A DNA stretch of 64,000 bases from Eledone cirrhosa (Eukaryota > Mollusca > Cephalopoda > Octopoda > Eledonidae), in assembly GCA_964016885.1 (NCBI GenBank), contig OZ024760.1:2375394-2439393 (forward strand). The letters are read 5' to 3'. Position numbers and translations under genes: made by a program. Under the pieces are notes generated by a model that was not told where the DNA came from, did not search any database, and saw nothing but the letters and a program-made list of their open reading frames with translations. Positions 10,461 to 21,600 of this stretch are shown piece after piece. Numbering within the stretch: the first letter of the stretch is position 1; every line of letters begins with the position of its first letter.

Positions 10461-10783
10461 TACTCAGACCATGTGCCTAAAGGTTGGCTAATTTGATGAG
10501 GAGAGGGGTGCCCTCCCTGGTGCCCTAGAAGTGCAGGGTGGTTCAGGATTGGTGGGGTACCTGAGTCACCCCAGGGTCGTCCACCCCCGCTATTGGGGAA
10601 TTTATTTTGTTATATTTATGCATAGTTTATTTTATATTTGTATATCTTCATTGTTAAATTAGTCTTGCCATTGTGGCCTTTTACTCGACCTTATTGTAAA
10701 CCCCCCACTGTCCCTGTCTTTGTATTGTCCCCTACATGTCGGCCCTTGTGGCTAATAAATGAAATCATTATTATTATTATTAT
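10461..10783 (+). mobile_element. LINE 3' UTR, same superfamily as the 18-24 kb element
   Basis: A non-coding LINE end of about 300 bp. It terminates in 'cccttgtggctaataaatga' followed by 'aatcattattattatt'. That terminus matches the reverse complement of the LINE ends at 17.0, 17.9, 18.0 and 18.2 kb. An AATAAA hexamer is built into the terminus. 5'-truncated; no ORF remains. Confidence 0.7.
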
Positions 10784-10908
10784 CGCCGAGGTTGACTTTG
10801 CCTTTCATCCTTACGGGGTGGATAAAATAAAGTACCAGTAATGCACTGGGTAATTGCTGGCCTTGTGCCTAAAGTAGAAACAATTATTATTATTATTATC
10901 ATTATTAA
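10784..10908 (+). mobile_element. SINE-A 3' half
   Basis: Starts 'cgccgaggttgactttgcct' and ends 'gtagaaacaattattatt'. It sits directly in the (ATT)n tail of the preceding LINE end. Confidence 0.82.
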
Positions 10909-10909
10909 T

Positions 10910-11134
10910 AGAGCGATTGGGCAGAGTATTGGTAGAGGGTCGGACGCCATGCTTTGACGCATAGAGTTACGGCCCTTTCCATTCTGAGCTCAAATCCCAC
11001 CGAGGTTAACTTTGCCTTTCATCCTTACGGGGGTAGATAAAATAAAGTACCAGTGAAACACTGGGGTCGATTTAATTGACTTTCCCTCTCTCCCAACTTA
11101 CTAGCCTTGTGCCTATACTAGAAATCATTATTAA
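10910..11134 (+). mobile_element. SINE-A, long form
   Basis: Full head 'gagcgattgggcagagtatt', B-box region, then the longer 3' variant with 'gtcgatttaattgactttcc' before 'ccttgtgcctatactagaaa'. Confidence 0.83.
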
Positions 11135-11253
11135 TAGAGCAATGGATTGTCAGTGTCAGTAGAGGGTCGAACACCATGCTTTTTAGCATAGAGTTACGGC
11201 CCTTTATGGTCTGAGTTCAAATCCCGCCGAGGTTAACTTTGCCTTTCAATAAT
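11135..11253 (+). mobile_element. SINE-A 5' half
   Basis: Head and B-box region present. The element stops at 'aactttgcctttc' and runs into (AAT)n. Confidence 0.8.
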
Positions 11254-11263
11254 AATAATAATA

Positions 11264-11371
11264 ACTGTTTCTACTTTAGGCACAAGGCCAGCAATTACCC
11301 AGTACATTACTGGTACTTTATTTTATCGACCTTGTACGGATGAAAGGCAAAGTTAACCTCGGCGGGATCTT
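11264..11371 (-). mobile_element. SINE-A 3' half, reverse
   Basis: Reads 'tttctactttaggcacaagg' to 'aaagttaacctcggcgggat'. It lies opposite the preceding copy and forms a second inverted SINE pair. Confidence 0.8.
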
Positions 11372-11458
11372 TTCTGCTTCAGGCACAAGATCAACAATAT
11401 TGACCCAAGTGCGTTATTGGAACTTTATTTTAGCGAGCACCCCTCCCCTCCGTAGGAT
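11372..11458 (-). mobile_element. Diverged SINE-A fragment, reverse
   Basis: 'tctgcttcaggcacaagatc' and 'aactttattttagcgagcac' are recognisable. Truncated beside the minisatellite. Confidence 0.6.
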
Positions 11459-11481
11459 TTTCATTCTAATTTTTATTTGAG

Positions 11482-13498
11482 TCAGTTATTTTGATGGGAC
11501 AGAGGTATGGTGGGGGGTGTAGTGGTATTGTGTGGTAGTGGTATGGTGAAACAGTGGTATGATGGGACAGTGGTATGGTGGGACAGTAGTATAGTGGGAC
11601 AGTGGTATGGTGAGACAGCGGTATGGTGAGACAGTGGTATGGTGGGACAGTGGGATGGTGAGACAGCAGTATGGTGAGACAGTGGTATGGTGAGACAGTG
11701 GGATGGTGAGACAGCAGTATGGTGAGACAGTGGTATGGTGAGACAGTGGTATGGTGAGACAGTGGTATGGTGGGACAGTGGTATGGTGGGACAGTGGGAT
11801 GGTGAGACAGCAGTATGGTGAGACAGTGGTATGGTGAGACAGTGGTATGGTGAGACAGTGGTATGGTGGGACAGTGGTATGGTGGGACAGTGGTATGGTG
11901 GGACAGTAGTATAGTGGGACAGCGGTATGGTGAGACAGTGGTATGGTGAGACAGTGGGATGGTGAGACAGCAGTATGGTGAGACAGTGGTATGGTGAGAC
12001 AGTGGTATGGTGAGACAGTGGTATGGTGGGACAGTGGTATGGTGGGACAGTGGTATGGTGGGACAGTAGTATAGTGGGACAGTGGTATGGTGGGACAGTG
12101 GGATGGTGAGACAGTGGTATGGTGAGACAGTGGGATGGTGAGACAGTGATATGGTGAGACAGTGGTATGGTGAGACAGTGGTATGGTGGGACAGTGGTAT
12201 GGTGGGACAGTGGTATGGTGGGACAGTGGTATGGTGGGACAGCAGTATGGTGAGACAGTGGTATGGTGAGACAGTGGTATGGTGAGACAGTGGTATGGTG
12301 GGACAATGGTATGGTGGGACAGTGGTATGGTGGGACAGTAGTATAGTGGGATAGTGGTATGGTGAGACAGCAGTATGGTGGGACAGTGGGATGGTGAGAC
12401 AGTGGTATGGTGAGACAGTGGTATGGTGAGACAGTGGTATGGTGAGACAGTGGTATGGTGAGACAGTGGGATGGTGAGACAGCAGTATGGTGAGACAGTG
12501 GTATGGTGAGACAGTGGTATGGTGAGACAGTGGTATGGTGGGACAATGGTATGGTGGGACAGTGGTATGGTGGGACAGTAGTATAGTGGGATAGTGGTAT
12601 GGTGAGACAGTGGTATGGTGGGACAGTGGGATAGTGAGACAGCAGTATGGTGAGACAGTGGTATGGTGAGACAGTGGTATGGTGAGACAGTGGTATGGTG
12701 GGACAGTGGTATGGTGGGACAGTGGTATGGTGGGACAGTGGTATGGTGGGACAGTGGTATGGTGAGACAGTGGTATGGTGAGACAGTGGTATGGTGAGAC
12801 AGTGGTATGGTGGGACAGTGGTATGGTGGGACAGTGGTATGGTGGGACAGTGGTATGGTGGGACAGTGGTATGGTGAGACAGTGGTATGGTGAGACAGTG
12901 GTATGGTGAGACAGTGGTATGGTGGGACAGTGGTATGGTGGGACAGTGGTATGGTGGGACAGTGGTATGATGGGACAGTGGTATAGTGAGGCAGCGGTAT
13001 GGTGGGACAGCGGTATGGTGGGACAATGGTATGGTGGGACAGTGGTATGGTGGGACAGTGGTATGGTGAGGCAGCAGTATGGTGGGACAGTGGTATGGTG
13101 GGACAGTGGTATGGTGAGACAGCGGTATGGTGGGACAGTGGTATGGTGGGGTAGTGGTATGGTGAGGCAGTGGTATGGTGGGACAGCGGTATGGTGGGAC
13201 AACGGTATGGTGGGACAGCAGTATGGTGGGACAGTGGTATGGTGGGACAGTGGTATGATGGGACAGTGGTATAGTGGGACAGTGGTATGGTGGGACAGTG
13301 GTATGGTGGGACAGTGGTATGATGGGACAGCGGGATGGTGAGACAGTGGTATGATGGGACAGTGATATGATGGGACAGCGGTATGGTGAGACATCGGTAT
13401 GGTGGGACAGCGGTATGGTGGGACAACGGTATGGTGGGACAGTAGTATGGTGGGACAGCGGTATGGTGGTATGGTAGAACAACAGAATGGTGGAATGG
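11482..13498. repeat. 16-bp minisatellite, roughly 125 copies
   Basis: The unit is 'acagtggtatggtggg' with common variants 'gtatggtgagac', 'agcagtatgg' and 'agtgggatgg'. Because 16 leaves remainder 1 modulo 3, all three minus-strand frames encode the same 16-residue repeat (HTTVPPYHCPTIPLSH) for more than 600 residues. This is a repeat artefact and not a protein. Variant units recur in blocks of about 190-250 bp, indicating higher-order duplication. Confidence 0.95.
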
Positions 13499-13564
13499 AC
13501 AATTTCAGATTAGATATGCTGAAATGATCCGATGCTATTTTCTTTAAAAATATCTTCTCATTTC

Positions 13565-14011
13565 TTTATTAGATACACACATATACATACATATAGAAAC
13601 ACATATATACATACACATACCAACACACACATAGACATATACATACACATATCAACACACATATACATACATATAGAAACACATATATACATATACATAC
13701 CAACACACATAGACATACATACACATAGAAACACACTCAACCATACACATACCAACAGACATATACATACACATATTAATACTCATATACATACATATAG
13801 AAACACACATATACATATACATACCAACACACATAGACATATATATACATACACATAGAAACACACTTAACCATACACATACCAACACACATAGACATAC
13901 ACATATCAACACACATATACATACATATAGAAACACACATAACCATACTCATATCAACACACATATACATATACATACCACCACACATAGACATATATAT
14001 ATACATACACA
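13565..14011. repeat. CA/TA-rich minisatellite
   Basis: Imperfect units of 'catacatatagaaacacaca', 'accatacacataccaacaca' and 'catagacatatacatacaca'. Interrupted at 14012 by a SINE and resumed at 14352. Confidence 0.85.
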
Positions 14012-14351
14012 TAGAGTCAGTTATTTTGATGGGACAGAGGTATGGTGGGGGGTGTAGTGGTATTGTGTGGTAGTATTATGGTGGGACAGTGGTATGTGTT
14101 GTTTCCTTGAGCAAGACACTTTATTTTTTCACGTTGCTCCAGTTTACTCAGCTGTAGAAATGAGATTATAGGGACTGGGATCCCTATCATTCGTGGAGGT
14201 GCCACGGCAAAAAAGCACCCAGCACTCACTGTAAAAGAGGTTGGTGTTAGGAAGGGCATCCAGCTGTAGAAATCAAGCCAGAATCAGTTCCCGTCCCACC
14301 CTGGCAAGCAGGGAAAAGTGGACGTAAAATGAAATGATGATGAATGATGAT
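14012..14351 (+). mobile_element. Chimeric SINE-B carrying minisatellite 5' sequence
   Basis: The first ~80 bases ('gagtcagttattttgatggg', 'acagaggtatggtggggggt') duplicate the left boundary of the 16-bp minisatellite at 11479-11555. They replace the SINE's tRNA head. From about 14090 normal SINE-B sequence follows: 'gttgtttccttgagcaagac', 'cagctgtagaaatgagatta', 'ttggtgttaggaagggcatc', 'cacc...gcaagcagggaaaa' and a GATGA-rich tail. The whole unit is inserted in the CA/TA minisatellite. Confidence 0.7.
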
Positions 14352-14605
14352 AGAAACACACATAACCATACACATACCAACACACGTAAACACACACACA
14401 CATACCAACACACATAGACATACACATAGGTACACCCATAAACATTTACACACATAAAAACACAAATATACACATACACACACATAAACTCATAGATACA
14501 CAAAACAATTATGCACACAAGCATACACACACACACACACATACACACAGGCACATAAACACACAGACATCAACGCATATACATACACATATACATTCAG
14601 AAATA
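14352..14605. repeat. CA/TA minisatellite, continued
   Basis: Same units as 13565-14011, becoming plain (CA)n near 14525. Confidence 0.8.
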
Positions 14606-14632
14606 CAAATGTCTCTCCTTGAGATTTAATAC

Positions 14633-16336
14633 CAATGCAACGCCACCACCACCACCATCACTGCCACCACCACCACCACCACTGCTACCACCACCATCAC
14701 TGCCACCACCACCACCACCATCACTATCACCACCACTGCTACCACCATCACTGCCACCACCACCATCACTGCCACCACCACCATCACTATCACCACCACC
14801 ACCACCACCACTGCTACCACCATCACTGCCACCACCACCATCACTGCCACCACCACCATCACTATCACCACCACCACCACCACCACTGCTACCACCATCA
14901 CTGCCACCACCACCATCACTGCCACCACCACCATCACTATCATCACCACCACCACCACTTCTACCACCATCACTGCCACCACCACCATCACTGCCACCAC
15001 CACCACCACCACTTCTACCACCATCACTGCCACCACCACCATCACTGCCACCACCACCACCACCACTGCTACCACCATCACTGCCGCCACCACCATCACT
15101 GCCGCCACCACCATCACTGCCACCACCACCATCACTGCCACCACCACCATCACCACCACCACCACCACCACTGCTACCACCATCACTGCCACCACCACCA
15201 TCTCTGCCACCACCACCATCACTATCACCACTACCACCACCACCACTGCTACCACCATCACTGCCACCACCACCATCACTGCCACCACCACCATCACTAT
15301 CACCACCACCACCACCACTGCTACCCCCATCACTGCCACCACCTCCATCATCACTACGCCGACCATCATCATCACCACCACCACCACCACCACTGCTACC
15401 CCCATCACTGCCACCACCTCCATCATCACTACGCCGACCATCATCATCACCACCACCACCACCACCACTATGACCACTACCACCACCACCACTATGACCA
15501 CCATCACAACCACAACACCACCACCACCACCACCACTGCTACCACCATCACTGCCACCACCACCATCACTATCACCACCACCACCACCACTGCTACCCCC
15601 ATCACTACCACCAACAACAACCACAACAACACCACTACCACTAGCACCACCATCATCGCCGCTACCCCTGCCACTACAACCACCATCACCACTATCACCA
15701 CTACCATCACCACCGCCACCATCACCACTAGCACCACCATCACCACCATCACCACCATCACCATCACCGCTACCACCACCACTACCATCACCACTATCAC
15801 CACCGCCACTATCACCACTACCACCATCACCTCTGCCACCATCACCACTAGCACCACCATCACCACCATCACCACTACCACCATCACCACTACCACCACC
15901 ACTACCATCACCACTATCACCACCACCACCATCACCACCATCACCACTACCACTATCACCACTACTACTATCACCACTACCACCACCATCACCACTACCA
16001 CCACCACTACCGCCACCATCACCACCACTACCACCAACACCACCACTACCATCACCATCACCACTATCACCACCGCCACCATCACCACCATCACCACCAC
16101 CACCATCACCACCACCATCACCACTACCACCATCACCACTACCACCATCACCACCACCACCACCATCACCACCATCACCACCACCACCACCACCACCATC
16201 ACCATCACCACCAACGTCACTACCATCACCACCATCACCACCATCACCACCACCACCACCATCACCATCACCACCACCACCACCAACGTCACTACCACCA
16301 CTACCACCACCACCACCACCACCACCACCACCACAG
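14633..16336. repeat. CCA/CAT trinucleotide-based minisatellite
   Basis: About 1.7 kb of (CAC/CAT) codons organised in 'caccatcactgccaccacca' and 'ctgctaccaccatcact' units. A near-exact ~105-bp duplication containing 'atcatcactacgccgaccat' lies near 15340-15450. His-rich, Pro-rich and Thr-rich frames on the plus strand and Gly/Val frames on the minus strand are all repeat translations. Confidence 0.93.
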
Positions 16337-16453
16337 AAGCCAGTGGAAATCTGTTGAATTTCACACAAAAGAAAGAATTTGAATGGCTAAAGAGTTCTTA
16401 AATAGATTATTTCTTCCATATGACTGAAGAATACATCTAGAAAAGAAGAAGCA

Positions 16454-16481
<28 letters not shown>

Positions 16482-16484
<3 letters not shown>

Positions 16485-16995
16485 TCTTTATTATCTTATA
16501 TAGGCACAAGGCCAGTAATTTGGAGGGAGGGGAAAGTCGATTAAATCGACCCCAGTACATTCAGACTCACACTCAGAAGCTCCCGTGTCTTGCGACGCAT
16601 GAGGCAATCATAGCGTTCCACCGCGTTCGGTCAGCAGCCAGTTGCACAGCGTCCCACCATTGTCTGTTTGTCGCTCGCAGGTCCCTCTCAACTGTCTGGC
16701 GCCAGTTCATTTTGGGTCGCCCTCTCCGTCTGCTTCCCTGTGGGTTCCATTTAAGTACTTGGTTCGCCAGTCTCTCAGGGGGAAGTCTCAAAGCGTGCCC
16801 AAACCAGCCCAGGCGTCGCTTGCAGATGGTAGAAGAGACTAGCTGCTGGTTGGTGCGGTTCCTGACTTCCTGGTTTGTTACATGGTCACTCCATTTAATC
16901 CCCAGGATCTTTCGCAGTGCATTACTGGTACTTTATTTTATCGACCCCGTAAGGATGAAAGGCAAAGTTAACCTCGGCGGGATTTGAGCTCAGAT
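16482..16995 (-). mobile_element. SINE-A split by a LINE insertion
   Basis: The 3' half is 16482-16561 ('ataggcacaaggccagtaat', 'gattaaatcgacccc'). The remainder is 16915-16995 ('tactttattttatcgacccc', 'aacctcggcgggatttgagc'). The halves join perfectly if 16562-16914 and one copy of the 9-base duplication are removed. Confidence 0.85.
16562..16914 (-). pseudogene. RTE-like LINE 3' end, 5'-truncated insertion
   Basis: On the minus strand the frame runs KILGIKWSDHVTNQEVRNRT, then RRLGWFGHALRLPPERLANQ, then WNPQGSRRRGRPKMNWRQTV, and ends at a stop after ARHGSF at 16573. This (GWFGHALR, RRRGRPKxxW, W..A...A.DR..W) is the usual C-terminus of RTE-group ORF2 proteins. The open frame is uninterrupted over about 110 codons but lacks the catalytic domains. 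It is flanked by a 9-base target duplication, 'cagtacatt' on the left and 'cagtgcatt' on the right. Confidence 0.85.
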
Positions 16996-17011
16996 AATAT
17001 TAATAATGGTT

Positions 17012-17580
17012 TCTTTATTGGCCACAAGGGCTGACATGAAGAAAAACATTAGAGACAGCACAGAACAGTACAGGACAATACAAAGTGGGTTTTGGTCGTG
17101 TAAACAGGTTATAACAAGATTGGGCTAGAAATCAAAAAAATTCAAACAACAAAAATTCCCCAAAAAGGGGGAAACCTCCGAGGGTTACTCGTGGCGAAAG
17201 CCACACAAAAAGGCCACGGCCACCCTGACCACCAGGGCAAGCGCCCTCTCTCAGTTTCCCCACTCCTCAGTCTACAGGCGCATACTCAGAGCGAGCCCGT
17301 TCACTCGGACCAGACTCGCCACTTTCACCCACCTTTCAACAAACTTACTAGAAGACAGCACTTGTCTCTCCACCCTGATTGTCCTCTTCAAGTGAAATTT
17401 GAAAAAGTTAATCAGGGCATCATTATGGGTAGAACTGTTTCGCAAAATTCAGTGAGGGGATTTATTGGGGTATCTCAACAGGTACTCACACCAATATTCA
17501 CTATTTTAGTCAATATTTTCTTTACCCTGGTGGACTATGTCCTTTGTGATTTGAACACACATAACTAAATATCAGTGATC
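17012..17580 (-). mobile_element. LINE 3' end, relative of the 18-24 kb element
   Basis: On the minus strand the coding remnant ends KFVERWVKVASLVRVNGLAL followed by SMRL and a stop near 17266. It parallels the intact LINE's FYERWVKVARMARVNGPSLY-IRL. The ~250-bp 3' UTR ends at about 17013 in 'cccttgtggccaataaagaa' then 'accattattaatatt'. This is a different subfamily from the GATA-tailed copies because its tail is ATT-like. 5'-truncated. Confidence 0.78.
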
Positions 17581-17594
17581 GTCTCTCCTTACAG

Positions 17595-17626
<32 letters not shown>

Positions 17627-17629
17627 GTT

Positions 17630-17858
17630 TGTCCACACTGTAAAGGTGGTTGGTGCCAGGAAGGGCATCAAGCAGTAAAAAACACCTGCCAGAGACACTT
17701 CCGTACGAGCGAGACACGGTCTCCCAACCATTCCCACATCAAATGGAACAAAACCATCTAACCCATGCTAGCATGGAAGATGGACGTTAAACGATGATGA
17801 TGATGATGATGATAATGATGATAATGATGATGATGATGATGGTGATGGTGATGATGAT
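17630..17858 (+). mobile_element. SINE-B 3' portion with (GAT)n tail
   Basis: Starts 'tccacactgtaaaggtggtt', includes 'aggaagggcatcaagcagta' and 'aacccatgctagcatggaag', then 'tggacgttaaacgatgatg' and a long (GAT/AAT)n tail. The tail merges into the GATA microsatellite. Confidence 0.82.
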
Positions 17859-17916
17859 GTTATATAGATAGATAGATTGGTAGATAGATAGATCGGTATA
17901 TAGATAGATAGATAGA

Positions 17917-17999
17917 TTTCTTTATTAGCCACAAGGGCGCACAAGAAAGGGGGATAATACAAAGACATGCCGGGGATTTTACATACAGTCGTGTAAAAA
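17917..17999 (-). mobile_element. LINE 3' fragment E1 in GATA row
   Basis: Only ~83 bases. The minus strand ends 'cgcccttgtggctaataaag' then 'aaatc' and TATC units. 5'-truncated within the 3' UTR; GATA on both sides. Confidence 0.8.
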
Positions 18000-18020
18000 T
18001 AGATAGATAGATAGATAGAT

Positions 18021-18195
18021 ATGTTTCTTTATTAGCCACAGGGGGACAAAAGAAGGGGACAAATACAAAAGGGGAAGTTTACATACAATAAAAACGTGTA
18101 AAATATTATCACAAATGTAATTTAAAAATTAGGGGGAGACATTACATATGGGTAACACATACCCCCGAAAAAAATGTGCAACCCTCATCTCCAGT
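18021..18195 (-). mobile_element. LINE 3' fragment E2 in GATA row
   Basis: 3' terminus 'ccctgtggctaataaagaaa'. The upstream part contains 'gggtgtgtgcgacc'-like sequence in degraded form ('cccccgaaaaaaatgtgcaa' on the plus strand), as in the intact LINE's 3' UTR. Related subfamily to E4. Confidence 0.82.
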
Positions 18196-18240
18196 AGATA
18201 GATAGATAGATAGATAGAGAGAGAGATAGATAGATAGATA

Positions 18241-18373
18241 TGTTTCTTTATTAGCCACAGGGGGACAAAAGAAGGGGACAAATACAAAGGGGGAAGTTTA
18301 CATACAATAAAAACGTGTAAAATGTTATCACAGATGCAATTTAAAAAGTTAGTCAATTTTCCCCAATAGGGGG
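18241..18373 (-). mobile_element. LINE 3' fragment E3 in GATA row
   Basis: Nearly identical to the 3' part of E2 ('acaaaagaaggggacaaata', 'aataaaaacgtgtaaaatgt' on the plus strand) but truncated earlier. GATA on both sides. Confidence 0.82.
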
Positions 18374-18421
18374 AGATAGATAGATAGATAGATAGATAGA
18401 TAGGTAGATAGATAGATAGAT

Positions 18422-18686
18422 ATATTTCTTTTATTTGCCACTAGGGCATCAAAAGTGGGACAAGTACAAAGGGGGGAGTTTACATAAAAAGGCGTCCTCA
18501 ATAAGGAGGAGGCAATAACAAAATATAAAAATAAAATAAGATATAACAAAAAATAAAATTTTTAACAAAATCCTCAATAGAGAGGAGGCGCCTTGGGGGG
18601 TCGCACACACCCCCGAAAAAAGTGTGCAACCCTTCTCCTCAGGAGCACAGAGAAGGGGTGCTCCCTTGGTCTTTCATCTTCCTCAC
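18422..18686 (-). promoter_or_regulatory. LINE 3' UTR and terminus
   Basis: 265 bases after the ORF2 stop. The last ~25 bases read 'gccctagtggcaaataaaag' then 'aaata', containing an AATAAA hexamer (18430-18435 on the minus strand) immediately before the TATC tail. The terminus is conserved with E1-E3, E5 and the LINE ends at 10.75 and 17.0 kb. It is a candidate recognition site for the element's reverse transcriptase. Confidence 0.7.
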
Positions 18687-21600
18687 CTATAGTCTGATGT
18701 AGAGTGAAGGCCCATTCACACGGGCCATTCTCGCCACTTTCACCCATCTTTCATAGAAACGGCTGGGGTGCAGCACCTCTCTCTCCATCCTGATCCTTCT
18801 TCCAAAATGATATCGGAAGAAACGGACCAGTTGTTGGCCAGAGAGAAAGGTGCCCGACCTCAGTCCTTTCAGACGCGTCCACCATACAACCTCTTTCGCC
18901 ATGGCTATTACGCACAGAAACACCGCCTCTGCTTCATCTTTGAAGGGGGGAGGCGGCTTGATCATTACAATAGACTCGGTGGTCAACCGGATCGGTCCCA
19001 CCCTTGACAGCAGTTGTTCGACATAGCCCCACAGATCGGCTACGCCCGAGCAGTGTACTAATGCGTGTGCAACGGTTTCCTCGTCGCACACGCATCTGGG
19101 ACAGATCTTTTTGGCGGGGTCCCTACCCGGGCGCCCGTGTCTGTAGAGCCTTTCTCGAACGGGTAAAGCCCCTCGGTAGCACTGCCAGGCCAGGGACTTC
19201 TGGAAGTTGTCCATAGGTCCCGGGCTGAATGTCCTACCGAACAGGCTGGCCAGTTCGTCCTCCTCCATGTCTAGGGCTTCTCCGAGGGCGTCGTCGCACC
19301 TGCTGCGTACCAGCCCTCTATAGAATGTTGCGGTGGAGTCTCCACTGATAACCGGATCCGCCTGCCAGAGGGCGGTGAGCGCCTGGGCACACTCAGTGTG
19401 CCAGGCGCCCAGTTTTCTCGGTCTTTGCTTGACCCAGGATTGCAGCTCGGTGAGTGAGACGAGTCTGGGAAAGGTTCGTCTCACAAACGAGGCCCACACC
19501 GGTTGTCCGGTGAGGAATACGTAGAGGTGCCGTAGCCTTAATGCGTGTTTACGCATCATTAGCCACGGCATCCCCAGCCCTCCTTTCGAAGGGTGTTGAC
19601 AGCAGATGGATCTCCTCACCATAGGAGCCCGCCTCTTCCAAAGGAATTGGAAGAGCGCGCGCTCCATCTTGGTGAGGGTTTCCCTTGGGCAGGGCACTAC
19701 GGTCAGGCGGTAGTAGATGACGGACGCTATGTAGGTGTTCGCCACCTCCGCCCGACCTTTCAGGGATAGTTTGCAACTGGCCCACTTCTGGGTCAGTGCA
19801 AACACCCTGTTCGTAACCTCCGCCCAGTTTTTCTCCACCTGGAGGTCCGGTCCGAACCAGACCCCGAGCAACTTCACCGGGCCCTCCGTCCAGCGTCCGA
19901 CGACGCTATCGGAGGGCATCGGTCTGCCCCTCCACGTGCCGAGTTGCAAACCGATCGACTTGTCCCGGTTCAGCTTAGCCCCTGTGAACTTTTCGTACTC
20001 CTCCAGTAAGGTGCCGACCGCCTCGATTTCGGAGGCCGTCGACACCATTACTGTCACGTCATCGGCGTAGGCCGACACCGCTTTCCGCAATCCCGGTTCC
20101 AAAGGGATGCCCTGCAACAACTCCAACTTCCGCAGTAGTGGCTCGAGAGTCAACACATACAGAAGGGAGGAGAGAGGGCACCCTTGTCGGATGGACCGCG
20201 CGATTTTGAACGGCTCCGAGAGGTAGCCGTTCACCTTGACCCTAGAGCAGATGCGGCTGCTGTGCATAGCAGTGATCCAGCCCCTGAAAACGGGTCCGAA
20301 GCCTGCCGCCGCTAGCACCGCATCCAGGTAACCATGGTCGACCCTATCGAACGCCTTAGATTGATCCAAGTTGATCAGAGCCCCACCAAAGCCGGGTTCG
20401 TTCCCAACCCTCTCTATGATGTATCGCATGAGGTGGAGGTTGTCATGGATGGACCTGGACGGGATAGCGCATGTCTGCGCATCTCCCACCAGGTTGCCCA
20501 CGACAAGCGCCAACCTCTTTGCTAGCACCTTGGCCAAAATCTGTAACTCTGTATTTAGCAGTGTTATGGGCCTGAAGTTACTTATTTCGTCCCCCTTGTT
20601 CTCGTCCTTCCTCACTAGCGTGACTACGCCCTTGGTCACAGTACAGGGAATTCTCCCGTTCTGTTGCCAGTTGCAGTAGACCGCCTCGAGGAGATCGGGG
20701 AACAAGTCCGGCATAGCTAGATATAATTCGTAAGGAAGACCATCGAGACCCGGGGATTTGCGTTTGCCGCATTGGCTCAGCACGTCCTCTATCTCAGCGG
20801 CCGAAATCGGCTCCTCGCAGGACTTCGCCTCCCTGTCCGAGAGGCGCGGCAGGCCGTCGAGGTATGGACCGAAGTCCACGTTCCCAACCGGCTCCCTGCC
20901 CCTCCCGAACAGTCGGGCAAAGTGCCTTTGAAAGGCCTCACACATCTGCTTAGGCCCAAGAATCGCCCGTCCATCCAGGTCTCGCAAAGACCGGATGGTG
21001 GATTTAGTTCCACTGTTGGCCTCTGTCACGCGGGCCCAGCTAACAGCTTTGGTCCCCTCGTTCCCTAGAGCACGTATTTTACTTCGGACAACGCAGCCTT
21101 CGTGCTTCGCGTCGAAAAACTGGCTCAAAGCCGTTCTCGACGCTAGCACTCTGGCCACGTCGCCGCTTCTAATTGCCTCTTCTACTCTATCTATTAGCTC
21201 CCTTTCCTTCCTATTCCTATCCGCAGCTAGAACCTTACTAAATTCTATCGAGACTACTCTAATCTCTCTCTTTAGAGATACCCACCACCTGCTGTTGACG
21301 ATCGCTCCAGTCAACCGTTCCTTAACTAACGTACTAATCCGATTCCTGTAGGCTCTACTTGCCGGCAAGGACAAGTTGAGCTTCCAGTAACCGGGGCCCT
21401 GTCTATGAGTTCTGTCAAGGTTGACCATGCAGGTCACTAATTTGTGGTCTGAATAGCCAACCATGCGCATTTTTGGACAACTTAAAAAGTCCTTATCCTT
21501 AATTCTAACTAAGAACCTATCTAGGTACGACCTAGATGATCCGCTACGATTTGCCCAAGTCCAGGTTGGCGCAGTCGGAAAATCTAGTCGATATCTATCG

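Noticed and set aside
11466..13502. Three overlapping minus-strand frames of 646-678 codons
   Set aside because: All three encode the same 16-residue period because the DNA unit is 16 bp. This is the signature of a minisatellite and not of a protein family.
14619..16401. Proline-rich, histidine-rich and threonine-rich frames up to 588 codons
   Set aside because: Frames of a CCA/CAT trinucleotide array. Similar artefacts at 24.9-25.3, 28.6-29.1, 51.6-52.8 and 60.9-61.7 kb were rejected for the same reason.
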